DNA of 64,000 nucleotides, taken from NCBI RefSeq assembly GCF_018476885.1, contig NZ_JAHCVJ010000010.1:40420-104419 (forward strand), written 5' to 3'. Positions 22,975 to 32,658 of this stretch are shown in pieces. The notes beneath the pieces are model-generated. The model had not been told where the DNA came from and did no database searches. It saw only the letters and a list, made by a program, of their open reading frames with translations. This DNA is from Geoanaerobacter pelophilus. Its GTDB lineage: Bacteria; Desulfobacterota; Desulfuromonadia; Geobacterales; DSM-12255. The translations under genes and the position numbers were made by a program. The first letter of the stretch is position 1; every line of letters begins with the position of its first letter.

Positions 22975-23699
22975 AACTATCAGTTTGCATGGCAACCCGG
23001 AACGGTGAGCGGTTCATCGGCAGGCAACTGTCGTCGATCCTCATGCAGCTTGGCCATGATGATGAAATAGTCATCTCGGATGATTCTTCCACCGATCGGA
23101 CCATTGATATCATCCTGAGTTATGCAGACCCCAGAATCCATCTTCTTAGAGGGAATACCTTTTTCAGCCCGGTTTTCAATTTTGAAAACGCTTTGAGGCA
23201 CGCATCGGGCGATGTTATTGCCCTGTCGGACCAGGACGATGTTTGGCTGCCGAATAAGGTGTCGGTAATTCACCGCCTGTTTGAGAATCGGCCTTCGCCT
23301 GTTTACTTGGTGGTGATGGACGGCTCGGTCATTGATGAGACCGATAACGAGATTGCGCCCTCAATATTCGGGAGCCTCCGGCGACCAGGCCGCGGTATAG
23401 CACGGAATATTTTCGATAACAGTTACATTGGGTGTTGTATGGCCTTTTCGCGGGAGCTGCTGCCTATTGCCCTACCTTTCCCTGGGAAAATTCCGATGCA
23501 TGATATGTGGCTGGGGATTTTAGCAGAAGTATTCGGCGTGACAGCTTTCGTCAGCGACAAAACAGTTTGCTACCGTAAACATGGTGCAAGCATGACCGGT
23601 TTTGCCATTCGCTTCATGCCGTGGATCCAGATAAAGCGGCGATGGTTCCTTGCAATGAATCTATTGAAACGATGGGTTCTCATGAAGCGCAGAGGCTGA
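22971..23699 (+). CDS. GT2 glycosyltransferase
   Basis: 242 residues from a GTG that overlaps the upstream stop (GTGA). The GT-A signature is complete: LSVCMATRNGERFIGRQLSSIL, DDSSTD, the ALSDQDDVW metal site near residue 85, and a late HDMWLG. The DQDDVW variant is typical of rhamnosyl- or galactofuranosyl-type transferases related to WbbL/RgpA partners. Cytoplasmic, soluble. Acceptor and sugar are not determined. Confidence 0.85.
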   Translation: MKLSVCMATRNGERFIGRQLSSILMQLGHDDEIVISDDSSTDRTIDIILSYADPRIHLLRGNTFFSPVFNFENALRHASGDVIALSDQDDVWLPNKVSVIHRLFENRPSPVYLVVMDGSVIDETDNEIAPSIFGSLRRPGRGIARNIFDNSYIGCCMAFSRELLPIALPFPGKIPMHDMWLGILAEVFGVTAFVSDKTVCYRKHGASMTGFAIRFMPWIQIKRRWFLAMNLLKRWVLMKRRG

Positions 23700-23705
23700 A
23701 ATCCT

Positions 23706-24791
23706 ATGAGTTCCCAGTTTTCCGTATCCAGCAATGATGTCGATTCTCTGTTTCCTGGGACTGTGCCCCGGGTTTCGGTCATAATCGTCAACTGGAATGG
23801 CCGTGAGCATCTGGTTGAATGCCTGGATAGCCTTGCTGCGCAGACATTTCGTGATTTCGAGGTGTTGCTGGTCGATAACGGCTCTACTGACGGTTCTGTT
23901 GCTTTGGTCAAAGAACGCTACCCGTGGGTTAAGCTGACGGAACTATCTGAAAATACCGGGTTTGCCACCGGAAATAACCGTGGGCTACTGTATGCAACCG
24001 GCGAGTATCTGGTAACCTTGAACAACGATACCAGGGTTGACCCTGCCTGGCTGACTGAATTGGTTAGCGTGGCTGACTCGCATCCCGCAGCAGGGATGGT
24101 CGGTTGCCGTATCTGTTCGTATGATGAGCCTGATATCATTGATTCGCTGGGGTTCGGCATCTGCAGCGACGCCATGTCAAGGGGGCTGTTCAGGCGGCAG
24201 AGGTATTCATCTCTGACAATGGCACCGGTTGAGGAAATACTGATGCCGAGCGCCTGTGCTGCCCTGTACCGCAGAGCAATGATCGAAGAGGTCGGCTTCT
24301 TTGATGATGATTTTTTTGCCTATGCCGAAGACACCGACCTGGGGCTGCGTGGCCGCCTCGCCGGTTGGAGCGCACTCCTTGCAACCAGGGCCGTGGTGCT
24401 ACACAAGTATTCTCGAACCGGTGGGACTTTTTCGCCGTTCAAGATTTTTCTGGTGGAACGGAACCATTACTGGGTGGCAGTCAAGAATTTCCCGGTATCA
24501 TCGCTCCTTATGGTGCCGATGTTCACCATTGCCAGATACTGGAGGCAACTGCAGCTGATAATGGTTGGTGCCGGTGCCGGCGGGGAGTTCAAGGAGAGCG
24601 GTGCCACCGGGATGATTGTTGCCGCGTTGTTAAAGGGAATAATGATGGCCTTGCTAGGAACTCCGCGCGCACTGGTAAAAAGGGCACGGATCATGAATAA
24701 ACGCAGGCTGTCTCCTGAAGAGATGTCACAGTTATTGCGCAGATACCGGCTTTCGTTTCGGGAGCTGCTTGACGATGCCGGACCCAAATAG
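23706..24791 (+). CDS. GT2 glycosyltransferase (rhamnosyltransferase-like)
   Basis: 361 residues; 6 bp after the preceding gene. SVIIVNWNGREHLVECLDSL, DNGSTDGS, LNNDTRVDPAWL and a late FAYAEDTDLGLRGRLAGW are the GT2 motifs in order, closest in style to WbbL-like rhamnosyltransferases. A C-terminal hydrophobic segment (MIVAALLKGIMMALLG) may attach it to the membrane. Confidence 0.85.
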   Translation: MSSQFSVSSNDVDSLFPGTVPRVSVIIVNWNGREHLVECLDSLAAQTFRDFEVLLVDNGSTDGSVALVKERYPWVKLTELSENTGFATGNNRGLLYATGEYLVTLNNDTRVDPAWLTELVSVADSHPAAGMVGCRICSYDEPDIIDSLGFGICSDAMSRGLFRRQRYSSLTMAPVEEILMPSACAALYRRAMIEEVGFFDDDFFAYAEDTDLGLRGRLAGWSALLATRAVVLHKYSRTGGTFSPFKIFLVERNHYWVAVKNFPVSSLLMVPMFTIARYWRQLQLIMVGAGAGGEFKESGATGMIVAALLKGIMMALLGTPRALVKRARIMNKRRLSPEEMSQLLRRYRLSFRELLDDAGPK

Positions 24792-24809
24792 GCTTTACCA
24801 TGGTGATCA

Positions 24810-25874
24810 ATGTATTTTGAAAAGATACAAGCGTTTTCGTTGCTGTTCAGCCTGATAATTTTTACTTTTATCTTCGGGCTGGTGCAGAAGCGCCGGGTCA
24901 AGGAAGAGTATTCGATACTCTGGTTCCTGATGAGTATCTTTTTCATCTACCTGTCTCTGGACAAACACGCCATAGACCGCTTCGGTGACCTGTTCGGCGT
25001 AGCCTACAAGCCGAGCATTCTGATGCTTTTTACCACTGCCTTCACCTTCCTGGTACTGATTCATGTCTCAATAATAATCACAAAACTGTCCGATCAGAAC
25101 AAGGAGCTGATCCAGGAACTGGGATTGGGCAACCTTATCGGTCATTATGCACGAGAGAAAAACGCTGAAATCCTTGTGATTGTTCCCGCTTACAACGAAG
25201 AAGCAAGTATTGCGGAGGTCATAGCCGATTTACGATCCAATCAACGACCATTGGACATCATTGTGGTCAATGATGGGTCTATTGATCGGACCAGCGCGAT
25301 TGCCCGTTTGCATGGGGTTGCCGTGATTGATCTCCCGAAAAACCTGGGAATCGGTGGTGCCGTGCAGGCAGGATTCAAGTATGCCGACCGGCTTGATTAC
25401 CAGGTGGCGATCCAGTTTGATGGCGATGGCCAGCATATCGCCTCAGAGATTGAGAAACTGCTGGCTACGATGGATGAGAAAAAAGCCAATGTCGTGATCG
25501 GCTCACGCTTTATCGGTTGGAATGAAGGATATCGTTCTACCTTTGTCAGGAGATTTGGCATTCACCTGTTCGATGCGGTCAATTCCATCCTTATTGGTCA
25601 GAGGGTTACTGACAATACCTCCGGTTTCAGGGCATACGACAGCCGGGCCATCTCATTTCTCGCGAGTCATTACCCGATTGATTATCCTGAGCCGGAAGCG
25701 GTCATTCTTTTGGGACGGAACGGGTTCAAGCTTGCCGAGTCATCAATCTGCATGCGGGAGCGACAGGGTGGGACCTCCTCAATCAGTAGTTTGGGCGCGA
25801 TCTATTACATGGTCAAGGTGTTGCTGGCCATAGTAATGACGGCATTGCGCAAGCCGATTATTAGTGTCGATTGA
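24810..25874 (+). CDS. DUF2304-GT2 fusion
   Basis: 354 residues. The first ~115 residues hold three membrane helices with the RRRVKEEYSILWFL-like motif of DUF2304 (here RRVKEEYSILWF). The remainder is a GT2 domain of the dolichyl-phosphate-mannose synthase/ArnC type: VIVPAYNEEASIAEVI, VNDGSIDRT, QFDGDGQH and NTSGFRAYDS. The two families usually occur as neighbouring separate genes, so this is a fusion. It probably transfers a sugar to a polyprenyl phosphate for use outside the membrane, for example by the YfhO proteins of the locus. Confidence 0.85.
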   Translation: MYFEKIQAFSLLFSLIIFTFIFGLVQKRRVKEEYSILWFLMSIFFIYLSLDKHAIDRFGDLFGVAYKPSILMLFTTAFTFLVLIHVSIIITKLSDQNKELIQELGLGNLIGHYAREKNAEILVIVPAYNEEASIAEVIADLRSNQRPLDIIVVNDGSIDRTSAIARLHGVAVIDLPKNLGIGGAVQAGFKYADRLDYQVAIQFDGDGQHIASEIEKLLATMDEKKANVVIGSRFIGWNEGYRSTFVRRFGIHLFDAVNSILIGQRVTDNTSGFRAYDSRAISFLASHYPIDYPEPEAVILLGRNGFKLAESSICMRERQGGTSSISSLGAIYYMVKVLLAIVMTALRKPIISVD

Positions 25875-25960
25875 CCTCCTTCTTGCCAATTGCGGTAAAA
25901 AAGTGCACAATACCGACCCCATGTCCCTGATCGGACTAAATTAAGTTACTGGGAGCTGCC

Positions 25961-26734
25961 ATGAAAGTCGTCATCCTGGCCGGAGGTTTCGGCACACGTA
26001 TCAGCGAGGAATCGCACCTCAAGCCCAAACCGATGATCGAGGTCGGTGGCAGGCCGATTCTCTGGCATATTATGAAGATCTACTCCAGCTATGGTTTCAA
26101 CGATTTTGTGATTTGCCTGGGGTACAAGGCCTACAGCATCAAAGAATACTTTGCCCATTATTTCCTTCATGAGTCGGATGTCACCTTTGATTTCCGCAAA
26201 GACAATCAACGGGTGGTTCATAGCCATACTGCCGAGCCCTGGCGGGTGACTCTTGTGGATACCGGCCTGGAAACCATGACCGGTGGCCGGGTGAAACGGG
26301 TCGCTCCATATCTGGACAATGAGCCGTTCATGCTTACCTATGGTGATGGTGTCGGCGACGTGAACATCCGGGAGCTGGTTGCCTATCATGAAAAGAACGG
26401 CAAGCTGGCGACCGTTACTACCACCCAACCGAGCGGCAAGTTTGGCGCGCTGAATCTTTCCGACAGCAATCAGGTCTTGAGTTTCCAGGAGAAACCCAAA
26501 GGTGATGGCCACTGGATTAACGCCGGGTTCTTCGTCATGCAACCCGAGGTCTTGGACTATCTTGGTGATGACAGCACTGTCTTGGAAAAGGAGCCGCTGG
26601 AGCGACTGGCAGCCGGTGGGGAACTGGTGGCTTTCAAACATCACGGCTTCTGGCAGCCGATGGATACTCTGCGGGACAAGAACCACCTTGAAGACCTCTG
26701 GAAGGATGGTACTGCTCCCTGGAAGCTGTGGTAA
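25961..26734 (+). CDS. rfbF: Glucose-1-phosphate cytidylyltransferase
   Basis: 257 residues, GGGAG before the ATG. It makes CDP-glucose from CTP and glucose-1-phosphate, the entry to CDP-3,6-dideoxyhexoses. Diagnostic features are LAGGFGTRISEESHLKPKPMIEVGGRP (nucleotide-binding loop) and the RfbF-specific run GLETMTGGRVKRV, with HGFWQPMDTLRDK near the end. First gene of the CDP-sugar block rfbFGH-YerE-YerF. Confidence 0.96.
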   Translation: MKVVILAGGFGTRISEESHLKPKPMIEVGGRPILWHIMKIYSSYGFNDFVICLGYKAYSIKEYFAHYFLHESDVTFDFRKDNQRVVHSHTAEPWRVTLVDTGLETMTGGRVKRVAPYLDNEPFMLTYGDGVGDVNIRELVAYHEKNGKLATVTTTQPSGKFGALNLSDSNQVLSFQEKPKGDGHWINAGFFVMQPEVLDYLGDDSTVLEKEPLERLAAGGELVAFKHHGFWQPMDTLRDKNHLEDLWKDGTAPWKLW

Positions 26735-26758
26735 CCAGTTTGGGACAGGAATAACGAA

Positions 26759-27838
26759 ATGATCGATAACTCATTCTGGCATGGGAAAAAAGTTTTCCTG
26801 ACCGGCCATACCGGCTTCAAAGGGTCGTGGCTGTCGATATGGCTCCATAGCCTCGGGGCGCAAGTGACCGGCTACGCCCTTGATCCGCCTACCAAGCCGA
26901 GCCTCTTTGAGCTGGCTCGGGTCTCGGAGCTGGTAAACTCGGTTATTGCCGATGTCAGAGATCTCGACAGGCTTAGGTTGGAAATGGCCAAGGCTGCCCC
27001 TGACATTGTAATTCATATGGCTGCCCAGCCCTTGGTGCGTGACTCCTACAAGATTCCGGTGGAAACGTATGCCATCAATGTCATGGGCACGGTGCACCTG
27101 CTGGAGGCGGTGCGTAACTGCCCGACGGTCCGGGCGGTGGTAAATGTCACCACGGACAAGGTCTACGAAAACAGGGAGTGGGTTTGGGGATACCGTGAGC
27201 AAGAGCCTTTTGGCGGCTATGACCCTTATTCCAACAGCAAGGGGTGCTCGGAACTGGTGACAGCAGCCTACCGTTCCTCATATTTCAACCCCAGCCACTA
27301 TGACCGGCACCGTGTGGCCGTGGCTTCGGCGCGGGCCGGCAATGTCATCGGCGGTGGTGACTGGGCCGGCGACCGGCTGGTGCCGGATATCGTCCGGGCC
27401 ATAATGGCCGGGGAAAAAGTCCTGATCCGCAATCCTAATGCCATTCGCCCGTGGCAGCATGTGCTGGAGCCTCTCTCCGGCTATCTGTTGCTGGCGCAAC
27501 GGCTCTTTGCCAGCGGAGCTGACTATGCCGAAGGGTGGAACTTCGGCCCGGCTGATGATGATGCCCGACCAGTGGAGTGGATTGTCCGGGAACTCTGCGA
27601 AAAATGGGGAGACGGTGCCGGATACCTGATCGACAATGGTGATCACCCGCATGAGGCCCATTACCTGAAGCTCGACTGCTCCAAGGCTCGGGCGCGGCTC
27701 TGCTGGGTGCCTCGCTGGGGGCTTGCCGCGGCATTGGACCGGATAGTTTCCTGGACCAAGGAGTATATTGCTGGCAATGACTTGCGCCATGTCTGTCAGC
27801 AGCAGATTATTGAATACGGGAGAGGGTTTGATGAGTGA
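26759..27838 (+). CDS. rfbG: CDP-glucose 4,6-dehydratase
   Basis: 359 residues. A short-chain dehydrogenase of the extended type: [10 protein letters not shown] (NAD-binding glycine motif), VNVTTDKVY (Thr-Asp-Lys active site) and YSNSK (YxxxK catalytic pair). It converts CDP-glucose to CDP-4-keto-6-deoxyglucose. AGGAATAACG precedes the ATG. Its end overlaps the next gene by 8 bp. Confidence 0.95.
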   Translation: MIDNSFWHGKKVFLTGHTGFKGSWLSIWLHSLGAQVTGYALDPPTKPSLFELARVSELVNSVIADVRDLDRLRLEMAKAAPDIVIHMAAQPLVRDSYKIPVETYAINVMGTVHLLEAVRNCPTVRAVVNVTTDKVYENREWVWGYREQEPFGGYDPYSNSKGCSELVTAAYRSSYFNPSHYDRHRVAVASARAGNVIGGGDWAGDRLVPDIVRAIMAGEKVLIRNPNAIRPWQHVLEPLSGYLLLAQRLFASGADYAEGWNFGPADDDARPVEWIVRELCEKWGDGAGYLIDNGDHPHEAHYLKLDCSKARARLCWVPRWGLAAALDRIVSWTKEYIAGNDLRHVCQQQIIEYGRGFDE

Positions 27839-29180
27839 TAACGCCAAGCGCGATGCTGAGCTGCGCAGTAAGGCCATAGCTGCTGCGACAGAATATTATC
27901 GGTTCAAACATCAAAACGACAAGGCTTTTGAGCCAGGAGACAGGGTTGCCTACGCCGGCCGGGTTTTTGATGAGAAGGAAATCAGTGCCCTGATTGATTC
28001 ATCGCTTGATTTCTGGTTGACTACCGGTCGCTATGCCGAAAGGTTCGAGCAAGAGTTCGCTAGGTTTCTCGGGGTGCAGCACTGCTCGCTGACCAATTCC
28101 GGGTCATCGGCAAACCTGCTGGCATTCATGGCCCTTACCTCGCCAAAGCTTGGCGAACGGAGGATCAGGCCTGGCGACGAAGTGATCACGGTTGCTGCGG
28201 GTTTCCCAACCACTGTTGCTCCGGTGATTCAGTATGGTGCAGTGCCAGTGTTCGTTGACGTCACTTTCCCGACTTATAACATTGATGTCAGCCGTCTTGA
28301 ATCGGCCTTGTCGCCGCTTACCAAGGCGGTCATGGTGGCTCACACCCTGGGTAATCCCTTTGACCTGACCTCGGTAAAGGCGTTCTGCGACCGGAATGGC
28401 CTGTGGCTGATCGAGGATAACTGCGATGCCCTTGGTTCCAGGTATATGTACAAGGGCAAATGGCAGTACACCGGGACCATTGGGCATATCGGCACCTCAA
28501 GTTTTTATCCGCCCCACCATATGACCATGGGGGAGGGGGGCGCGATCTACACCAATGACATGCAGCTGAAAAGGCTGGTCGAGTCTTTCCGGGATTGGGG
28601 GCGCGACTGCTGGTGTCCGTCTGGTCGGGACAACACCTGTGGCAACCGCTTCGGCCAGCAGTTCGGCGAACTGCCGTTCGGCTACGATCATAAATATGTC
28701 TACTCGCATTTCGGCTATAACCTGAAAGTGACCGACATGCAGGCGGCCATCGGCTGCGCCCAGCTGGAAAAACTCCCGGGGTTCATCGAAGCGCGCAAGC
28801 GCAACTGGCAGCTCCTGCGCAATGGCCTCGATCCGCTTGCCGATAGCTTTATTCTGCCGGAGGCAACTGAGAATTCCGATCCTTCCTGGTTCGGATTTCT
28901 GCTGACGGTGCGGGACGATGCCGGTTTCAGGCGCGACCAACTGGTCAACCATCTGGAGAGTAAGGGGATTCAGACCAGGATGCTCTTTGCGGGCAATCTT
29001 ACCAAGCACCCCTGTTTTGACGAGATGAGAAAAAGCGGCACAGGCTACCGGGTTGTCGGTGAACTGACTACCACCGACCGGATCATGAACGATACCTTCT
29101 GGGTAGGGGTATATCCGGGCATGACCGACGGGATGCTGGAATACATGGTGCAGCAGATTACTGCCTGCTGCCGGGGTTGA
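27831..29180 (+). CDS. rfbH: CDP-4-keto-6-deoxyglucose 3-dehydrase (E1)
   Basis: 449 residues from the ATG at 27831, behind GGGAGAGGG and overlapping rfbG by 8 bp. PLP/PMP fold of the aminotransferase type, with [13 protein letters not shown] for the phosphate. The usual PLP lysine is replaced by histidine in the [11 protein letters not shown] motif, which is the mark of the E1 dehydrases. Clustered cysteines ([16 protein letters not shown]) supply the [2Fe-2S] ligands. It removes the 3-hydroxyl using PMP and electrons from an E3 reductase. No E3 gene (rfbI/ascD type) is visible in the window. Confidence 0.94.
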   Translation: MSDNAKRDAELRSKAIAAATEYYRFKHQNDKAFEPGDRVAYAGRVFDEKEISALIDSSLDFWLTTGRYAERFEQEFARFLGVQHCSLTNSGSSANLLAFMALTSPKLGERRIRPGDEVITVAAGFPTTVAPVIQYGAVPVFVDVTFPTYNIDVSRLESALSPLTKAVMVAHTLGNPFDLTSVKAFCDRNGLWLIEDNCDALGSRYMYKGKWQYTGTIGHIGTSSFYPPHHMTMGEGGAIYTNDMQLKRLVESFRDWGRDCWCPSGRDNTCGNRFGQQFGELPFGYDHKYVYSHFGYNLKVTDMQAAIGCAQLEKLPGFIEARKRNWQLLRNGLDPLADSFILPEATENSDPSWFGFLLTVRDDAGFRRDQLVNHLESKGIQTRMLFAGNLTKHPCFDEMRKSGTGYRVVGELTTTDRIMNDTFWVGVYPGMTDGMLEYMVQQITACCRG

Positions 29181-29184
29181 GGTT

Positions 29185-30963
29185 ATGAAACTTTCCGATT
29201 ATGTCATAGATTTCACCGCACGGCAGGGGGTGAACCATGTTTTCGAGTTCATCGGCGGCGCCATAACGCATCTGATCGACTCCATTCACCATCGTGAAGA
29301 CATGGAGTGCATCTCCGTGCATCACGAGCAGACCGGCGCCTTTGCCGCCGAAGCCTATGCCCGGATCAACGGCCGGCTCGGACTGGCCATGGCAACCAGC
29401 GGACCGGGTGCGCTCAACATGGTCACCGGTATCGGGAGCTGCTGGTTCGACTCGGTCCCCTGCCTGTTCATCACCGGCCAGGTAAACACCTACGAATACA
29501 AGTTCGACCGTCCGGTACGCCAGATAGGCTTTCAGGAAACCGATATCGTATCAGTGGTCAAACCGCTTACCAAGTACGCGGTGCTGGTGACCGAGGCCGA
29601 ATCGATCCGGTATCATCTGGAAAAGGCTGTCTGGCTTGCCCAGAATGGCAGGCCCGGCCCGGTGCTGCTGGATATCCCGATGAATATCCAGCGGGCGCAG
29701 ATCGATCCCGACACTCTTGCCGGTTTCCTCGGTTCTGCGGAGCATGCGGCGCTGGCAACCGTTCCTGGCATTGACCCGGACGCGGTGCGCCAGGTGGCAG
29801 CGATGATCGCCACTGCGCAACGGCCGGTAATTCTTGCCGGTGGCGGGGTCAGGACGGCACAAGGGACCGACGAGCTTCAGTCGCTTGTGGAGCTGACCGG
29901 CATTCCGGTGGTGGCGACCCTGATGGGGCTCGATGCCGTGCCGCATGACAATCCAGCGTTTTTCGGCATGATCGGCTCCTATGGCAACCGCTTCAGCAAC
30001 ATGACCCTTGCCAATAGCGATCTGCTGCTGATTCTGGGAGCGCGGCTGGACAGCCGCCAGACCGGCACCCGCCCAGATACCTTTGCCCGCGCCGCCACCA
30101 GGGTTCATGTGGATATTGATCCGAACGAACTCAATGCCAAGGTGCAGGTCGATCTTGCTCTGCAGGGTGATGTGCGCGAGTTCCTGGCGGCTCTCAACCG
30201 CGAACTTGCCGGGAGTGCCAAGCCGGACCTGAAGAGCTGGTATGCGGTCATCAACGGTTACCGAGCAAAATATCCGACCTATGCTGATCCCGAGGAGTTT
30301 CCCGGCATCGATCCGAACCGCTTCATGGAGATCCTTTCGGACCGTTGTCGCGAAGGGGACCTGATCAGTCTCGATGTCGGGCAGAACCAGATGTGGGCCG
30401 GGCAGTCGTTCCGGCTCAAGAAGGATCAACGGATGCTCATCTCGGGAGGGATGGGGGCCATGGGGTTTGCCCTCCCCGCAGCCCTGGGCGCGGCCAAGGC
30501 TGTTGCGGGAAGACGCTCTCTGGCCATTGCCGGTGACGGCGGAATCCAGGTGAACATCCAGGATCTGGAAGTCATTGTATCCCGCCGGCTGCCGGTGAAG
30601 GTTATCGTGCTGAACAACAACTGTCTCGGCATGGTTCGTCAGTTTCAGGATATGTATTTCGGTGGTCGGCGCCAGTCGACAGTTATCGGCTACGGCTGCC
30701 CGAACCTCGTGAAAATCGCCGAAGCTTACGGCCTGCCGGCGTTTACTATCGATTCGCTCGAAACGGCTGCTTCTGTCCTGGATCAGGCCTTGGCCCTCGA
30801 CGGCCCGGCCTACGTCGAAGTGGCGATCACCCAGAACAGCTGCGTCAACCCCAAACTGGTGGTGAACCGGCCGATTGAGGATATGTCGCCCCATCTGGAC
30901 CGCAAGGAGCTGGAGGACGCCATGCTCATCGACCTGGTGGACGAGGGTGAGGTGCCGGAATAG
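29185..30963 (+). CDS. ThDP-dependent enzyme, YerE-like (two-carbon transfer to CDP-sugar)
   Basis: 592 residues, 4 bp after rfbH. The acetolactate-synthase fold is complete: the N-terminal catalytic Glu in HHEQTGAFAAEAYARI, a central domain, and the C-terminal ThDP/Mg motif GDGGIQVNIQD...NNNCLG (GDG-x25-NN). Its lone position between rfbH and a sugar reductase, with no acetolactate-synthase small subunit, argues for the YerE reaction. In yersiniose synthesis YerE decarboxylates pyruvate and adds the two-carbon unit to C4 of a CDP-4-keto-3,6-dideoxyhexose. A biosynthetic acetolactate synthase is the alternative; context makes it less likely. Confidence 0.75.
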   Translation: MKLSDYVIDFTARQGVNHVFEFIGGAITHLIDSIHHREDMECISVHHEQTGAFAAEAYARINGRLGLAMATSGPGALNMVTGIGSCWFDSVPCLFITGQVNTYEYKFDRPVRQIGFQETDIVSVVKPLTKYAVLVTEAESIRYHLEKAVWLAQNGRPGPVLLDIPMNIQRAQIDPDTLAGFLGSAEHAALATVPGIDPDAVRQVAAMIATAQRPVILAGGGVRTAQGTDELQSLVELTGIPVVATLMGLDAVPHDNPAFFGMIGSYGNRFSNMTLANSDLLLILGARLDSRQTGTRPDTFARAATRVHVDIDPNELNAKVQVDLALQGDVREFLAALNRELAGSAKPDLKSWYAVINGYRAKYPTYADPEEFPGIDPNRFMEILSDRCREGDLISLDVGQNQMWAGQSFRLKKDQRMLISGGMGAMGFALPAALGAAKAVAGRRSLAIAGDGGIQVNIQDLEVIVSRRLPVKVIVLNNNCLGMVRQFQDMYFGGRRQSTVIGYGCPNLVKIAEAYGLPAFTIDSLETAASVLDQALALDGPAYVEVAITQNSCVNPKLVVNRPIEDMSPHLDRKELEDAMLIDLVDEGEVPE

Positions 30964-30978
30964 CATGGAGAGGGACTG

Positions 30979-31929
30979 TTGACAGGGTCACTGCGCGTGG
31001 CGATTCTTGGCGCCACCAGCCATATCGCCAAAGGGCTCATCGCAGCATGGCTGAATGATCCGCGGCGGATAATGCATCTCTACGCCCGTTCCCCGGAACT
31101 GGCAGGTGCATTCGTTGCGGGACTGGGCGGAGGGCAGGTTGAACTGTTTCCGGTCGAGGCGTTCGGCGCAGAGCCGTTCGACGTGGTCGTCAACTGTATC
31201 GGCATCAGCGATCCGGGGAAATTGCGCGATCAGGCAGCAACCATCTTTGCTCTTACCGAAACCTGGGACAACCGGGTCATTAAGTCCCTTGAGCGGTGGC
31301 CGGAAGCGTTGTACCTGAATTTCAGCAGCGGTGCCGCCTACGGGACCGATTTCAGCAAAGCGGTTGACGCATCAACCCCGGCCTGTTTCCGGCTCAATTG
31401 CCTGGCGTCGAGCGAGTTCTATGGGATTGCCAAACTGCACGCAGAAGCCAAACACCGGGCTTTGCAGTCGTTGAACATCGTTGATTTGAGGGTTTTCAGC
31501 TATTTCAGCCGGTTCATTGATCTTTCTACGCGGTTTTTGCTGAGTGATATCATTGTAGCGATACAGAGCGGGACGGAGTTGGTCACCACCCCGTCAAATA
31601 TCGTTCGGGATTATGTCCACCCCGATGATCTTGCTGCCCTTGTGGATTGCTGCATTAAGGCTCGCCGTCTGAACGAGGTTTACGATGTCTACAGTGCAAA
31701 ACCGGCAGCCAAATTTGAGATTCTCGAAGCGTTTGTCGCCCGTTTCGGGCTTCAATACCGCGTTACGGATGATGCCGTGACCGTTGATGCAACCGGCTCC
31801 AAGGATCATTACTACTCCAGAAACCACCGCGCCGAAACACTGGGGTACACACCCTGCCAAACCTCTCTCGATGCGCTCATGGGCGAAGCCGGGGCGATAC
31901 TGGTAAAACAGGGCCAGCAGTTCACATAG
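30979..31929 (+). CDS. NAD(P)-dependent sugar reductase, YerF-like
   Basis: 316 residues from a TTG start behind GGAGAGG; no ATG is available in frame nearby. Extended short-chain dehydrogenase: ILGATSHIAKG (a variant GxxxxxxxG nucleotide loop), VNCIGISDP, NFSSGAAYG and the YGIAKLHAE (YxxxK) active site. In the yersiniose pathway YerF reduces the acetyl branch to a 1-hydroxyethyl group, which suits the position behind the YerE-like gene. The assignment is by family plus context. Confidence 0.7.
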   Translation: MTGSLRVAILGATSHIAKGLIAAWLNDPRRIMHLYARSPELAGAFVAGLGGGQVELFPVEAFGAEPFDVVVNCIGISDPGKLRDQAATIFALTETWDNRVIKSLERWPEALYLNFSSGAAYGTDFSKAVDASTPACFRLNCLASSEFYGIAKLHAEAKHRALQSLNIVDLRVFSYFSRFIDLSTRFLLSDIIVAIQSGTELVTTPSNIVRDYVHPDDLAALVDCCIKARRLNEVYDVYSAKPAAKFEILEAFVARFGLQYRVTDDAVTVDATGSKDHYYSRNHRAETLGYTPCQTSLDALMGEAGAILVKQGQQFT

Positions 31930-31937
31930 GATCGTAC

Positions 31938-32657
31938 ATGCTCAAGAAACTTCTCCCCTACAGCCTCAGAAAGAACCTGCTCGACCTGCTGCAACCGGAC
32001 CGGCCGGGAATCGGCCCGGTGTTGCGCCGGATGGACCGGGACAAGAAAGTGATTTTCGATATCGGTGCAAACGTGGGTGATGTCTCCTGCTACCTGCTGC
32101 ATTATTTTCCACAGGCAACAGTCTTCGGCTTCGAACCGTGCTTGGATACGCATGCCCGGCTGCTGGAAAATGTTGCTGCTGCCGGATTTTCAGACCGCTT
32201 CAAGCCGTTTCGCCTCGGGTTTTTCGACCAGGAGACCGAGGGCACGCTCAATGTCGCGTCTGCACATGGCGCCAGTTCAATGCTGGAGCTGGGCGCTGAG
32301 TACCGGCTCCTCAATCCCCACATTGAGATGGTTGCCACGGAAAAGATTCCGTTGATGCGCCTCGATGATTTTGTTGCACGGGAGCGGATCGCCCATATCG
32401 ATCTAGTGAAGATCGATGTCGAAGGAGTTGAACTCCAGGTGCTGCGTGGCGGTGCAGAAACCTTTTCCCGCCTAGTCGACACCGTTGTGATGGAAATCTC
32501 CTTTGTCCGAAGGCCACGGGAGGAGAGTGAGTATATCCGGTTATTCCAGATCCTCCACGACTACGGATTTGCCCCTGCTGAAATCTACGATGTTGCCCAC
32601 GCCGGTGACGGCCCCTGGAAACTGGCCCAGTTCGACTGCGTATTCCGCAGGTTCTGA
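31938..32657 (+). CDS. FkbM-family methyltransferase
   Basis: 239 residues. FDIGANVGDVSCYLLHYFP is the SAM-binding motif I; FGFEPCLDTHARL follows; VKIDVEGVELQVLRGG is the FkbM signature near residue 160. It methylates a hydroxyl on a sugar or other small molecule. Placed directly after the CDP-sugar genes, it may O-methylate the glycan or the unusual sugar; its length is normal for the family. Confidence 0.88.
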   Translation: MLKKLLPYSLRKNLLDLLQPDRPGIGPVLRRMDRDKKVIFDIGANVGDVSCYLLHYFPQATVFGFEPCLDTHARLLENVAAAGFSDRFKPFRLGFFDQETEGTLNVASAHGASSMLELGAEYRLLNPHIEMVATEKIPLMRLDDFVARERIAHIDLVKIDVEGVELQVLRGGAETFSRLVDTVVMEISFVRRPREESEYIRLFQILHDYGFAPAEIYDVAHAGDGPWKLAQFDCVFRRF

Positions 32658-32658
32658 C

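Noticed and set aside
29551..30966. 471-codon frame antisense to the ThDP enzyme gene
   Set aside because: Mirror of a GC-rich coding frame; no ribosome site, low-complexity His/Gln-rich product, and the sense gene has complete motifs.
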